Part shown: piece after piece, positions 46,473 to 54,447 of the stretch
How positions within the stretch are numbered: position 1 is the first letter of the stretch
Layout of the letters: the number at the start of each line of letters is the position of its first letter
Source: Streptomyces sp. NBC_01439
GTDB taxonomy: Bacteria; Actinomycetota; Actinomycetes; Streptomycetales; Streptomycetaceae
Direction: 5' to 3'
Length of the DNA stretch: 64,000 nt
Assembly (NCBI RefSeq): GCF_036227605.1
Contig: NZ_CP109487.1
Span: forward strand, 124,001-188,000
Made by a program: the position numbers and the translations under genes
The notes under the pieces: generated by a model
Database searches by the model: none
Told to the model about the DNA's origin: nothing
What the model saw: the letters and a program-made list of their open reading frames with translations, nothing else

Positions 46473-47918
46473 TTACGGGCGGCCGAGGAGTTGGCTGCCG
46501 GCCGTGTTGTCGGTGCGGGCGGTGAAGTAGTCGGTGAAGGCCCGGACGAATTCGTCTTCGGAGATGCGGCCGTCCCCGTCGTGGTCGAGCTGGCGGAAGC
46601 CGTGGTTGAGTTCGGCGAGGTGGACCCGGGAGCCGCCGAAGACCTTGCGGTACTCATCGGCACACAGGTGTCCGCTGCCGTTGGTGTCCACCGCGTGGAA
46701 GACCGCCCGCACCGCGACGTGCAGTCCCTGCTCGAGGTAGGCCGGCCCGGAGTCGATTCCGGTGAGCATGGCGGTGACGAACTCCTCGCAGGTCACCTGT
46801 CCGTCCCCATCGGTGTCCATGCCGGTCCGTAGCTGCTGCCACCACGTCTCGAAGGCGGCGTAGACGGGTGCTTCGCGTTCAGCGGCGAGTTCGAGCGGCC
46901 AGCACACGTTGTGCGCCATCGCCTGCAGGTCGACCGAGCTGATGCGACCGTCGCCGGTCTGGTCCAGGACCTGGTGGAAGAAGGTCCGTAGACGCGCGGG
47001 GCGGGAATCGGCACCCTTGCGGCGGCGTGGTACGGGGAACCGGACGGAGCGTGCCGCCGGCGTGGAAGAGCGGTCGGTGGAAGCGGCGGAGGGCGGTGGG
47101 GTCACGGGGACGCCGGCCGGTGGGGTGCGGTAGCGGCGGTGCTCGGGCAGGGCGTTCATCAGCACGCGCATACCGCGGTGCAGGATGAAGGACAGGAGGG
47201 CCGCGCGGCGGGTGCGGGGCAGGGCGAAGCGCTCGCGGAAGGCTTGTGGCAGGTCCGCGACGGTCAGCGCGCCGATCACTTGGGCGGCCACCGTGCGCAC
47301 GAGCGGCCAGGCCGGCTTCAGGGGGCCGAGGCGGCGGGGTGCGGGGGCTTCGCGGAGCATGTCGAAGAGCAGGTAGCGCACGGGTTCGCTGTATTCGAGG
47401 CGTTCGCGGATCGTGCGGTCCATGTACGCGGGCACGTCGGCCGCCGTGGCCGGGAACAGGTCGTCGGACAAGCCGAACTCGAAACACACCGCACGGAACT
47501 CTTCGTACATTTGCTCCAGTTCGGGCGGTGCCAGCGGGCGCCCCGAGAGTTCCCGCATCGCCGTCATGCACTCGTACAAGGTGACCAGGACCCATACCCG
47601 CACCGCCGGGTCCGACGCGGTGAAGGACCTGCCCTGCTCGTCGGTTCCTGCCAGACGGCGGTGGGTGCGCTCCAGGCGGGCGACCTCGCGGCGCAGCCCT
47701 TCGCGGTCGGAGAAGAACAGTCGCTTCCCACTGTCCATGGTGTGCTCGATGCGCCGCCAGGGGTGCGCGCGGTAGGTGGAGAAGTCGCGCATGCCGGCGG
47801 CGACCGCCGGATCTGCGGTCTGCAGGACCAGGAGCCGCCATGCCACCAGTCCGATCCGCCACTCCCCCAGTGTGCGGCGCAGCAGCGAGTCGGGACCAGG
47901 AAGATCGGCGGTAGCCAA
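46473..47918 (-). CDS. MpaB-type oxygenase domain (DUF2236) fused to four EF-hands
   Basis: The 481-residue protein has an N-terminal DUF2236/MpaB-like domain (about 1-260: GMRDFSTYRAHPWRRIEHTM; RRLAGTDEQGRSFTASDPAV with RVWVLVTLYECMTAM; YMDRTIRERL). A linker follows, then a C-terminal calcium-binding domain with four EF-hand loops: DQTGDGRISSVDL, DTDGDGQVTCEEF, DTNGSGHLCADEY and DHDGDGRISEDEF. The Asp-x-Asp/Asn-x-Asp/Ser pattern is kept in most loops. MpaB-like proteins are heme-dependent oxygenases such as rubber oxygenase relatives. Fusion to a calerythrin-like domain suggests calcium control. I chose TTG 47918 because GAGGAG sits about nine bases upstream and the protein similarity starts there. 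Confidence 0.82.
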   Translation of the reverse strand: MATADLPGPDSLLRRTLGEWRIGLVAWRLLVLQTADPAVAAGMRDFSTYRAHPWRRIEHTMDSGKRLFFSDREGLRREVARLERTHRRLAGTDEQGRSFTASDPAVRVWVLVTLYECMTAMRELSGRPLAPPELEQMYEEFRAVCFEFGLSDDLFPATAADVPAYMDRTIRERLEYSEPVRYLLFDMLREAPAPRRLGPLKPAWPLVRTVAAQVIGALTVADLPQAFRERFALPRTRRAALLSFILHRGMRVLMNALPEHRRYRTPPAGVPVTPPPSAASTDRSSTPAARSVRFPVPRRRKGADSRPARLRTFFHQVLDQTGDGRISSVDLQAMAHNVCWPLELAAEREAPVYAAFETWWQQLRTGMDTDGDGQVTCEEFVTAMLTGIDSGPAYLEQGLHVAVRAVFHAVDTNGSGHLCADEYRKVFGGSRVHLAELNHGFRQLDHDGDGRISEDEFVRAFTDYFTARTDNTAGSQLLGRP

Positions 47919-48178
47919 GGGGGTGTCTCCTCGAGCGGTTGCACTGGAACGAGCCGGGCGGACGGCAGCCGGCCGAGAGATCATTCGGCGGTCCGCCCGG
48001 CTCAACGGCGCTGCCGGGATACGGGAGCGGCCGGATGGGCGAGTTCACCCGTCCGGGAAGCGTCTGGGGGTGGCGGACAGTGCGGACCTGGCGCTGGGGG
48101 CGGTCGGCCCCATGGGCCGGGGCGGGCCCCTCGCCCCGGCTGCGGGACGAAAGGAGACCCGCTGACCGGCGATGATGG

Positions 48179-49120
48179 GTGGTGACGGGCTCCGAGCGGC
48201 GTCCGGCGGTTTCCCGGGGGTGGGCAGTGATCGAAGTTGGGCAGCACGGCGCGTTCAGTGTGAACTGTGTCGGCGTGGAGCGCCGGCCGTTCCCGTTGAG
48301 CTTCAGTGTCCGTGAGGCCGAGGGGGTGTGGCAGGTGACCGCCGGTGCGGCCCAGGCGCGTGAGTTGGTCGATCTGCTGGTGGCCGTGGCGGACGACGCG
48401 GTCGTGGTGCTGTCTCTGGAAACCAATTCCTACCTGGACGAGCACTGGCATCCGCTGCGGCCCGGGCTGATCGCGGCCGATCTCGGCGTGCCGTGCACGG
48501 TCCACCCCCTCGGATCCTGGGCGGCCGGCACGTACGAACTCGCCGAGGAGTTGCTGGTGATGGACCGCGACCATCTGCCGCGTTTCCTGGACGGCAGCTG
48601 GTCCGCATACGAACTGGCTCTGGTCGACGTGCCCGCCGGGGTGAGTGCGGAGCAGCTCGACGAACTGGCCCTGGTGGTCGGGACGGCCGGCAGCGACGAA
48701 CCGATCCTGAGCCGTTGGGAAGACTCCCGGTTCTGGTTCTCGGGTCACGACGACTGTTACGTGTTGCTGGAAGCCCGCGACCGTGCCCTGCCGGTAGCGG
48801 TACTGGCGCGGCTGATGGCCTTGTTGGCCGGCTCCGCCCTCGCCGAGCTGACCGGGGTGCCTTCCGTGCGCGTTCCCGAGCCAGAGTCTTGGTTGCCTGA
48901 GCAGCTGATCGCGACCGCCCCCCATTGGATCGGAGCCCTGGGCGAAGTCACCGGGGATCTGGTGACGATCAAGCTGGCCGCCCTGCCGGCCCGGTGGCGG
49001 CTGGCCGTCGCGTTCCCGCAACGGGCCGACCTCATGGCAACGCTCGATGTGCACAGCGGCGCGTGGCGGATCGCGCCCGCGCAGTGCGCTGAGCGAGGTG
49101 CTGTGCCGCTGGGCTCCTGA
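48179..49120 (+). CDS. Hypothetical protein
   Basis: The 313-residue soluble protein (GAFSVNCVGVERRPFPLSFS; GLIAADLGVPCTVHPLGSWA; RWEDSRFWFSGHDDCYVLLE; ALGEVTGDLVTIKLAALPAR) has a consistent fold-like composition and normal codon use. It has no signal peptide or membrane segment and no domain I recognise. GTG 48179 is a weakly supported start; a later one around the VIEVGQHG segment is possible. It is divergent from the MpaB/EF-hand gene. Confidence 0.65.
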   Translation: MVTGSERRPAVSRGWAVIEVGQHGAFSVNCVGVERRPFPLSFSVREAEGVWQVTAGAAQARELVDLLVAVADDAVVVLSLETNSYLDEHWHPLRPGLIAADLGVPCTVHPLGSWAAGTYELAEELLVMDRDHLPRFLDGSWSAYELALVDVPAGVSAEQLDELALVVGTAGSDEPILSRWEDSRFWFSGHDDCYVLLEARDRALPVAVLARLMALLAGSALAELTGVPSVRVPEPESWLPEQLIATAPHWIGALGEVTGDLVTIKLAALPARWRLAVAFPQRADLMATLDVHSGAWRIAPAQCAERGAVPLGS

Positions 49121-49257
49121 CGGGTGCGGCCCCCGGTGCCTGGTCCCGGTCAGCCGGGCTCGCTCGGGGTGCTGGTGCCTGTCGGACCGGATCGGTCCGG
49201 TGGGACCGGGTCGGGTGGCTGGGCGGTGCGGCGTCAGCCCGGATGGAGGCTCAGCGT

Positions 49258-50256
49258 CTACCCCGCCGCAGCCAACCCTGGACCTTGCCCGTGCCGGCCA
49301 CCGGTGTCGGAGCGGCGCCGTGCGCCTGACCGCCGGCGTGGAACGGTCTCCCGCCGTTTGCCGATCTCGTTCACGACGTTGTCGTCGTCGGGCAGAGCGG
49401 TGGGGTCGTCGTGCCCCTCCAGTTCGAAGAGGTTGACGATGAGGTTGTCCTCGCCCCGGATGCTGAGGTCGATCACGACCGGCCCCGGTGGGAGCCCGTT
49501 CACCGTGATCACGTCGTTGTCCCGGCCGGTGCGCGTATGCGGTTCGAAGACGGCACCGAACGTCCAGTCCTGCGGCTCACCCGCTAACCGCCGGGCCACG
49601 GGAGGCGCCGGAGCGACGGGAGCAGCGAACACCGCTGCCGGAGCCGGGGGCTGGAACGGAACCGATGTTTGGGCCGGGCCCTGCCCCGGCGTCGGGGGGT
49701 GGGGCGGAATCCGGTTCGGGGGCGCCGGGGCGTCTTGCGACACGTCCACGCCGTGGTCCGTCGCCAAGCCGGCGAGGCCGTTCGCGTAGCCCTGACCCAC
49801 CGCACGGAACTTCCAGCCCCCAGCCCGCCGGTACACCTCCGCGAGCACCATCGCCGTCTCGCCACCCGCATCCGTCACCTCGTACCGGGCGACCGATGTG
49901 CCGTCCGGCGCCAACGCCTCCACGGACAGCTCGTCGGCGTCCCTCAGCGGCCCGATCTCCCTGAACCCGACCACCAGGACGCGGACGATCTGTTCTTCGA
50001 GCGCGGTGAGGCCGGCCTCCGGCCACACCGTGTCGTTCTCCTCCCCCAGCAGCCGCACAACCCGTCGGGGCCCCTGCGCCGCGTGCCGAGCCGCCCTGCC
50101 AAAGGCAAGGTCCAGGGCCACAGCCCAGGGCTGGACCTTCGCCGTGTGGGTCGACCGGGGGGGGGAAGGGGTAGGCGACCAAGGGGCGGTGGGAGCCGTG
50201 ATCCTGCCGTGCGTGGGGGGCCGTTCGAGGACCGCCCTCGTGTGCGTGCGTCTCAT
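49258..50256 (-). CDS. TerD-family protein (calcium/tellurite stress type)
   Basis: The 332-residue protein contains a TerD core at about residues 80-170: IVRVLVVGFREIGPLRDADE, TSVARYEVTDAGGETAMVLA and EVYRRAGGWKFRAVGQGYAN with GLAGLATDHGVDV. A proline-rich linker and a second beta domain follow (GPVVIDLSIRGEDNLIVNLF). TerD proteins bind Ca2+ and belong to tellurite/phage stress systems. The usual first 40 residues of TerD are replaced by low-complexity sequence. The last ~30 residues lie in a frame less protein-like than the neighbouring one (QGWLRRGRR), suggesting an indel near 49355. ATG 50256 overlaps the TetR stop as ATGA, so the pair is coupled. Confidence 0.7.
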   Translation of the reverse strand: MRRTHTRAVLERPPTHGRITAPTAPWSPTPSPPRSTHTAKVQPWAVALDLAFGRAARHAAQGPRRVVRLLGEENDTVWPEAGLTALEEQIVRVLVVGFREIGPLRDADELSVEALAPDGTSVARYEVTDAGGETAMVLAEVYRRAGGWKFRAVGQGYANGLAGLATDHGVDVSQDAPAPPNRIPPHPPTPGQGPAQTSVPFQPPAPAAVFAAPVAPAPPVARRLAGEPQDWTFGAVFEPHTRTGRDNDVITVNGLPPGPVVIDLSIRGEDNLIVNLFELEGHDDPTALPDDDNVVNEIGKRRETVPRRRSGARRRSDTGGRHGQGPGLAAAG

Positions 50257-50870
50257 GCCTCCCGCGCTGTCGTCCCCCTGTCCAAAACTGCCGAGACGGC
50301 GGCCACGAGCCGGTCCCCCGCGCGGTCGACGCTGCCGTTCTGTGCGCTGATCTGGGCGCCTTCCATGAGGAAGGTGATCTCTGCGGAGACGTCGTCGGGC
50401 AGGTGTGCACCGGCCCGCTCGCACATGGCCGTGAGGCGGCGCCGCTGATCGGCCTTGTGGTTCTCGATCAGCCGACGGGCCGGATGGTCGGGATCGGGCA
50501 GGCCCGCAATGGAGTTGACGAAGGGGCAGCCCCGTCGGGCGATGTCCGGCAGTCCCTCGGCGATGAAGCGCGCCACGCCGAGCACCTGGGCCCGGCCGTC
50601 GTTCGGGTGCCCGGCTTCCACCTGGTCGAAGGCGGTTGCGTACCCCGCCGCAACGATCCTCAGCCACTCCTCGATCAGCGCGTCCTTGGTGGCGAAGTGA
50701 CGGTAGAGGGCCATCTTCGTGGTCTTCGCCTGTTCGGCGATGGCCTGGACCCCGACGGCCCTGACGCCTTCACGGAGGAAGAGTTCCTCGGCGGCGTCGA
50801 GGATGCGCTCGCGCGGGGGGAGGCGGGCGACCCTCGAGTCCCGGCCCGGCCTCGGGGGGCTGCTGGTCAT
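50253..50870 (-). CDS. TetR/AcrR family regulator
   Basis: The 205-residue protein has a TetR helix-turn-helix (RERILDAAEELFLREGVRAV, GVQAIAEQAKTTKMALYRHF, about residues 18-60). Its C-terminal domain (LPDIARRGCPFVNSIAGLPD; HKADQRRRLTAMCERAGAHL; ITFLMEGAQISAQ) is of the group with a conserved GCPF motif. ATG 50870 is supported by GAGG seven bases upstream. It is divergent from the amidase gene, with a palindromic operator between, and its stop overlaps the TerD-like gene start. It probably represses itself, the TerD gene and the amidase. Confidence 0.93.
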   Translation of the reverse strand: MTSSPPRPGRDSRVARLPPRERILDAAEELFLREGVRAVGVQAIAEQAKTTKMALYRHFATKDALIEEWLRIVAAGYATAFDQVEAGHPNDGRAQVLGVARFIAEGLPDIARRGCPFVNSIAGLPDPDHPARRLIENHKADQRRRLTAMCERAGAHLPDDVSAEITFLMEGAQISAQNGSVDRAGDRLVAAVSAVLDRGTTAREA

Positions 50871-50939
50871 GGTGTGCCTCGCTTCGGTCGCGTTGGCCGG
50901 CGTCTCTCGACCCATGCTACGTTACCGCCCACCCCCAAA

Positions 50940-50957
50940 CGATACCGCTCGGTATCG
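50940..50957. promoter_or_regulatory. Palindromic TetR operator
   Basis: CGATACCG-CT-CGGTATCG is an 8-bp perfect inverted repeat with a 2-base spacer, midway between the TetR start (50870) and the amidase start (50991). Its size and symmetry are typical for TetR-family operators. Confidence 0.8.
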
Positions 50958-50990
50958 CATGGGACCGATCGGAAACGTAGGTGGAAAGCC

Positions 50991-52442
50991 GTGGAACTGC
51001 ACGAATACACCCAGTACGACGCCGTGGGACTGGCCGGGCTCGTGGCCCGGGGAGAGGTGACCGCGGCGGAGCTCACCAGCGCGGCCGAGACCGCGTTGGC
51101 GGCCGTGAACCCGCAGATCAACGCCGTCGTGGAGAGCTGGCCCGCCGAGGACGTCCCCGTCCCGGGCAGCACTCCGCTCGCGGGCGTGCCGTTCCTCATC
51201 AAGGACCTGGCCGTGTCCATGCGGGGCAAGCGCGTCGAGTGGGGCAGTCGCCTCGCCGCCGGCAACGTGGCAGAGCTGGACTCCTTCTTGATGCGGCGGC
51301 TGCGCCGGGCGGGTCTGGTGACGCTGGGCCGTACGGCCACGCCCGAATTCGCCTACAGCACCACCACGGAGCCGGTCCTGTACGGTGCCACCCGCAACCC
51401 CTGGGACCTCACCCGGACCCCGGGCGGCTCCAGTGGCGGGTCGGCCGCGGCCGTCGCCGCCGGCATCACTCCCCTCGCGCACGCCACCGACGCGGCCGGA
51501 TCGATCCGGGTGCCGGCCGCCGCCACCGGGCTGTTCGGGCTCAAGCCCACCCGGGGCCGCGTCTCCCTGGGGCCGGACGCCGACGAGGTCTTCAACGGCC
51601 TCGCGGTGCACGGCGGGCTCAGCCGGACCGTGCGCGACAGCGCGGCCCTGCTCGACCTGATCCAGGGCCCGGAGACCGGTGACCCCTACTTCTCGGAGCG
51701 CCCCCGTCGCCCGTACCTCGAGGAGATCACCAGGGAGCCGGGCCGCCTGCGCGTCGGCCTGCTCACCACCCCCTGGAGCGGGCGTGCGGTGGAGCCGGCC
51801 GTGAGCGGGGCGACCCTCGCCACGGCCCGGCTGCTGGAGGCGCTCGGCCACCGGGTCGAGGTCACCGTCGTGGATCTCGGCGTGAGCTGGGAGGAGTTCG
51901 TCCTTGCCAACGCCCGCCTGTGGGCCACGAACCTGGTGACGTGGATCGATGGCCTCGCCGGCGCGTCGGGCCGCCCCGTGGACGGGTCCACCGTCGAGCC
52001 CGAGATGCTCGCGAGCTACGCGTGGGGGCGCACGGTGAGCGGTGCCCAGTTCGTGCACGCCCTCGACGTACGCAACCGGGTCGCCCGCTCGATCGGCGCC
52101 CACTTCGGGGGCCAGGACGTGCTGTTGACGCCCACCCTCCCCGAAATACCGGTGCCCCTGGGCACCTACGGTCGGGGCGCGGAGCATGCTGACGGGCTGG
52201 GCTGGCTGGAGCACCTGTTCCACCGCTCGCCGTTCACCGCCGCCTTCAACGTCGCCGGCACGCCCGCGATGTCGGTGCCGCTCGCGTCCGACCCGGCCAC
52301 CGGCCTGCCCATCGGTGTCCAGTTCGCCGCGGGCTACGGACGCGAGGACGTGCTGTTCCGGCTCGCCGCGCAACTGGAGAACGCCGCGCCCTGGGCGCAC
52401 CGCAAGCCTGCCGTGTGGGCGGGCCAGGCCCGATCGGCCTGA
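50991..52442 (+). CDS. Amidase (amidase signature family)
   Basis: The 483-residue enzyme has the amidase signature Ser-cisSer-Lys triad: Lys in [15 protein letters not shown], the glycine/serine loop [20 protein letters not shown], and the nucleophile Ser in [20 protein letters not shown]. The end ([14 protein letters not shown]...[20 protein letters not shown]) is also typical. It hydrolyses a C-N amide bond; the substrate cannot be told. It is probably not GatA, since no gatB or gatC is nearby. GTG 50991 follows AGGTGGAAA. It is divergent from the TetR gene and probably under its control. It converges on the thiopeptide operon. Confidence 0.92.
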   Translation: MELHEYTQYDAVGLAGLVARGEVTAAELTSAAETALAAVNPQINAVVESWPAEDVPVPGSTPLAGVPFLIKDLAVSMRGKRVEWGSRLAAGNVAELDSFLMRRLRRAGLVTLGRTATPEFAYSTTTEPVLYGATRNPWDLTRTPGGSSGGSAAAVAAGITPLAHATDAAGSIRVPAAATGLFGLKPTRGRVSLGPDADEVFNGLAVHGGLSRTVRDSAALLDLIQGPETGDPYFSERPRRPYLEEITREPGRLRVGLLTTPWSGRAVEPAVSGATLATARLLEALGHRVEVTVVDLGVSWEEFVLANARLWATNLVTWIDGLAGASGRPVDGSTVEPEMLASYAWGRTVSGAQFVHALDVRNRVARSIGAHFGGQDVLLTPTLPEIPVPLGTYGRGAEHADGLGWLEHLFHRSPFTAAFNVAGTPAMSVPLASDPATGLPIGVQFAAGYGREDVLFRLAAQLENAAPWAHRKPAVWAGQARSA

Positions 52443-52598
52443 TCCGGCAGCGGGGACGGCGCCGCGGCCGGCGTCACCGCGCGTTGTCCGAAGAACGGCC
52501 TCCCAGCGGGTGCGGGAGCGGTCCTGGGAGGCCAGGACGGTGTCGGTGTGTGGTGGTCCGGCGGCGAGGCGCGCCACGTGTTCCCCTCCCCCGCCCTG

Positions 52599-52621
52599 GC
52601 ACCGGCGCGGTCGACCGGTGC
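52599..52621. terminator. Possible bidirectional hairpin between amidase and lazF
   Basis: GCACCGG and CCGGTGC form a 7-bp stem with a 9-base loop in the 250-base space between the convergent amidase and lazF genes. No other element is seen in this space. Confidence 0.35.
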
Positions 52622-52692
52622 GCTCTGAAGGCCGCACCGGTCGTCGTCGTAGGCGGAGGTCGTCCTCGGCAGTATCCGTCGGCGTGTCGTGG

Positions 52693-54417
52693 TCAGTTGC
52701 CGGGCCGGTGCGGCCTGCGGCCGAGGGGAAGGAGGTACTGGAGTGGTTGGTCCGGGTCGTGGAGTCCGAGCAGTTCGTGGGCCAGGTCGTCGTGGAAGCC
52801 GCCCAGCGGGGTCCCGCCCAGGCCCAGGGCCGACGCCGTGAGCAGCAGGGTCTGGGCCAGGTGGCCGGTCTCCAGCAGGGCCAGGCGCAGCGCGCGCAGT
52901 CCGTAGCGGCGGCGCAGCTGGCCGAGGTCGGCGTAGAGGGCGAGGAGTACCGGTGCCTGCGCGATGCCGATCCAGTCCGGGTCTGCCGAGGGTCGCGAGA
53001 GGTAGGTCGACAGGGCGGTGATGTCCTCCAACGGCGCCGCCGGGCCGATGCGGCGCAGGGTCCGGCGTTCGGGGACGCAGTCGTAGGTGCCGGTGGGGAG
53101 GCCCCTCACGTCGAGGACGAGGAGGCGGACGCGTGCCGTGTGGAGGGCGCCCGCGCTGGGGTAGGGGCGGTGGGCCAGGGTACGGGTCGTGCCGTCGGCG
53201 AGGTGCTGCTCGCTGCGGCCGCTCTCGGCGAGGGAGTGCCACAGCAGGGCGCCGAGCGTACCGGTGTCCAGAGGGCCGGTGAGGGCGCCGCGCAGTGAGG
53301 AGCGTCGGGCGAGGACCGTGGCCAGGGAGACTTCGGGCAACGGGTCGGCGGGGAGGGGGATTTCGGCGGACCCGGCCGGATCGGTCGCCGGGCCGGCCGC
53401 CGGAGCTGGCAGGGGGCGCAGTGCCGAGTCCTCGCCGCGGCCGATCTGGAACTTGCTGCGCTCCAGGTACTGCAGGTCGGGGGCGGTGTGGCCGGGCGGG
53501 AAGAAGCCCGCCGGTGCGCCGTCGGTCTCCAGCAGGGTGCGCGCGGCCAGCCGGCACACGGCCCGTTCCTCGTCGGGGCTCACTCCCAGCCGGTTGAACA
53601 GCATGTGCAGCTGGGAGCCCCAGATGCCGGCCCGGGTCTGCTCGCCGGGGCCGTCGAGAGTCGCGTCGGCTTCCCGGACCCGTTCGGCCCAGTGCGCCAG
53701 CCAGGGTGCCGCGGTGCCCGCCTCCAGGCGTTCGCGCAGGTCCGCGGCGCGCCCGGCGAGGGTCGTGCGCTGCGCGGCGTGGATGGTGTTGACCCGGGCG
53801 TGGACGGTGGCGGCGGGCAGCAGCGGTACCTCGGTGACCCAGCGCCAGCCCGCCGCGTGCGCGCGGAGCCAGCGGGCGGCGGCGAGCGGGTCCATGCCGA
53901 GCGCGTACGCCGTGGTGTGTGCGAGGTCCGCGGCCGCGGTGAGCCGGGATGCGGCCGTGGTCGTGGCGGGCAGGGCCCGCAGTACGTCGAGGGCGGTGCG
54001 GGTGGATGTGGCGAAGAGTGCTTCGGCGACGGGCAGGGCCCGCGGTCCGCCGTAGCGCTGGGTTTCGGGTACGTAGGGCACTGAGCGGACCTCGGCGTGC
54101 CGGGAGGGCCAGGGGCCGGGGACGGCGGGCACCTGGCGTGCCCGCCGGGCCAGCAGGTCCGGTACTCCGATGAGCTCCGTGCCGGTCGCGGTCGAGGTGG
54201 TCCGGACTCGGATCCGTACGTGGGGGCCGTCCTGCCCGTAGCGGATGAAGAACCAGTCAGCGGCTTCGCCGGCGGCCACGAGGCCGTCGAGTAGGGGGGC
54301 CGTGTCGTGGATGAGGAAGCGGTCGGTGTCCTCGGTGGTGGAGTGCAGGAAGAGGTGGTGGCTCTGCCAGGTGCCGGCGGCGGTGCCCGCGGGGGTGTCG
54401 TTGTCGGTCGTCGTCAC
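52693..54417 (-). CDS. lazF: LazF-type bifunctional enzyme: glutamate-elimination domain and azoline dehydrogenase
   Basis: The 574-residue protein has two parts. Residues about 15-310 resemble the SpaB C-terminal/thiopeptide-type family (WQSHHLFLHSTTEDTDRFLI; ADWFFIRYGQDGPHVRIRVR; WVTEVPLLPAATVHARVNTI), which removes glutamate from glutamyl-Ser to give dehydroalanine. Residues about 350-574 are an SagB-like nitroreductase (LATVLARRSSLRGALTGPLD; HRPYPSAGALHTARVRLLVL; LLTASALGLGGTPLGGFHDD), an FMN enzyme that oxidises azolines to azoles. This fusion is characteristic of LazF in the lactazole pathway. GTG 54417 has GAGGACCGG upstream. It is the last gene of the operon, 30 bases after lazE. Confidence 0.93.
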   Translation of the reverse strand: MTTTDNDTPAGTAAGTWQSHHLFLHSTTEDTDRFLIHDTAPLLDGLVAAGEAADWFFIRYGQDGPHVRIRVRTTSTATGTELIGVPDLLARRARQVPAVPGPWPSRHAEVRSVPYVPETQRYGGPRALPVAEALFATSTRTALDVLRALPATTTAASRLTAAADLAHTTAYALGMDPLAAARWLRAHAAGWRWVTEVPLLPAATVHARVNTIHAAQRTTLAGRAADLRERLEAGTAAPWLAHWAERVREADATLDGPGEQTRAGIWGSQLHMLFNRLGVSPDEERAVCRLAARTLLETDGAPAGFFPPGHTAPDLQYLERSKFQIGRGEDSALRPLPAPAAGPATDPAGSAEIPLPADPLPEVSLATVLARRSSLRGALTGPLDTGTLGALLWHSLAESGRSEQHLADGTTRTLAHRPYPSAGALHTARVRLLVLDVRGLPTGTYDCVPERRTLRRIGPAAPLEDITALSTYLSRPSADPDWIGIAQAPVLLALYADLGQLRRRYGLRALRLALLETGHLAQTLLLTASALGLGGTPLGGFHDDLAHELLGLHDPDQPLQYLLPLGRRPHRPGN

Positions 54418-54447
54418 GTCGTCCGGTCCTCGTCGTCGCGGGTCGGG

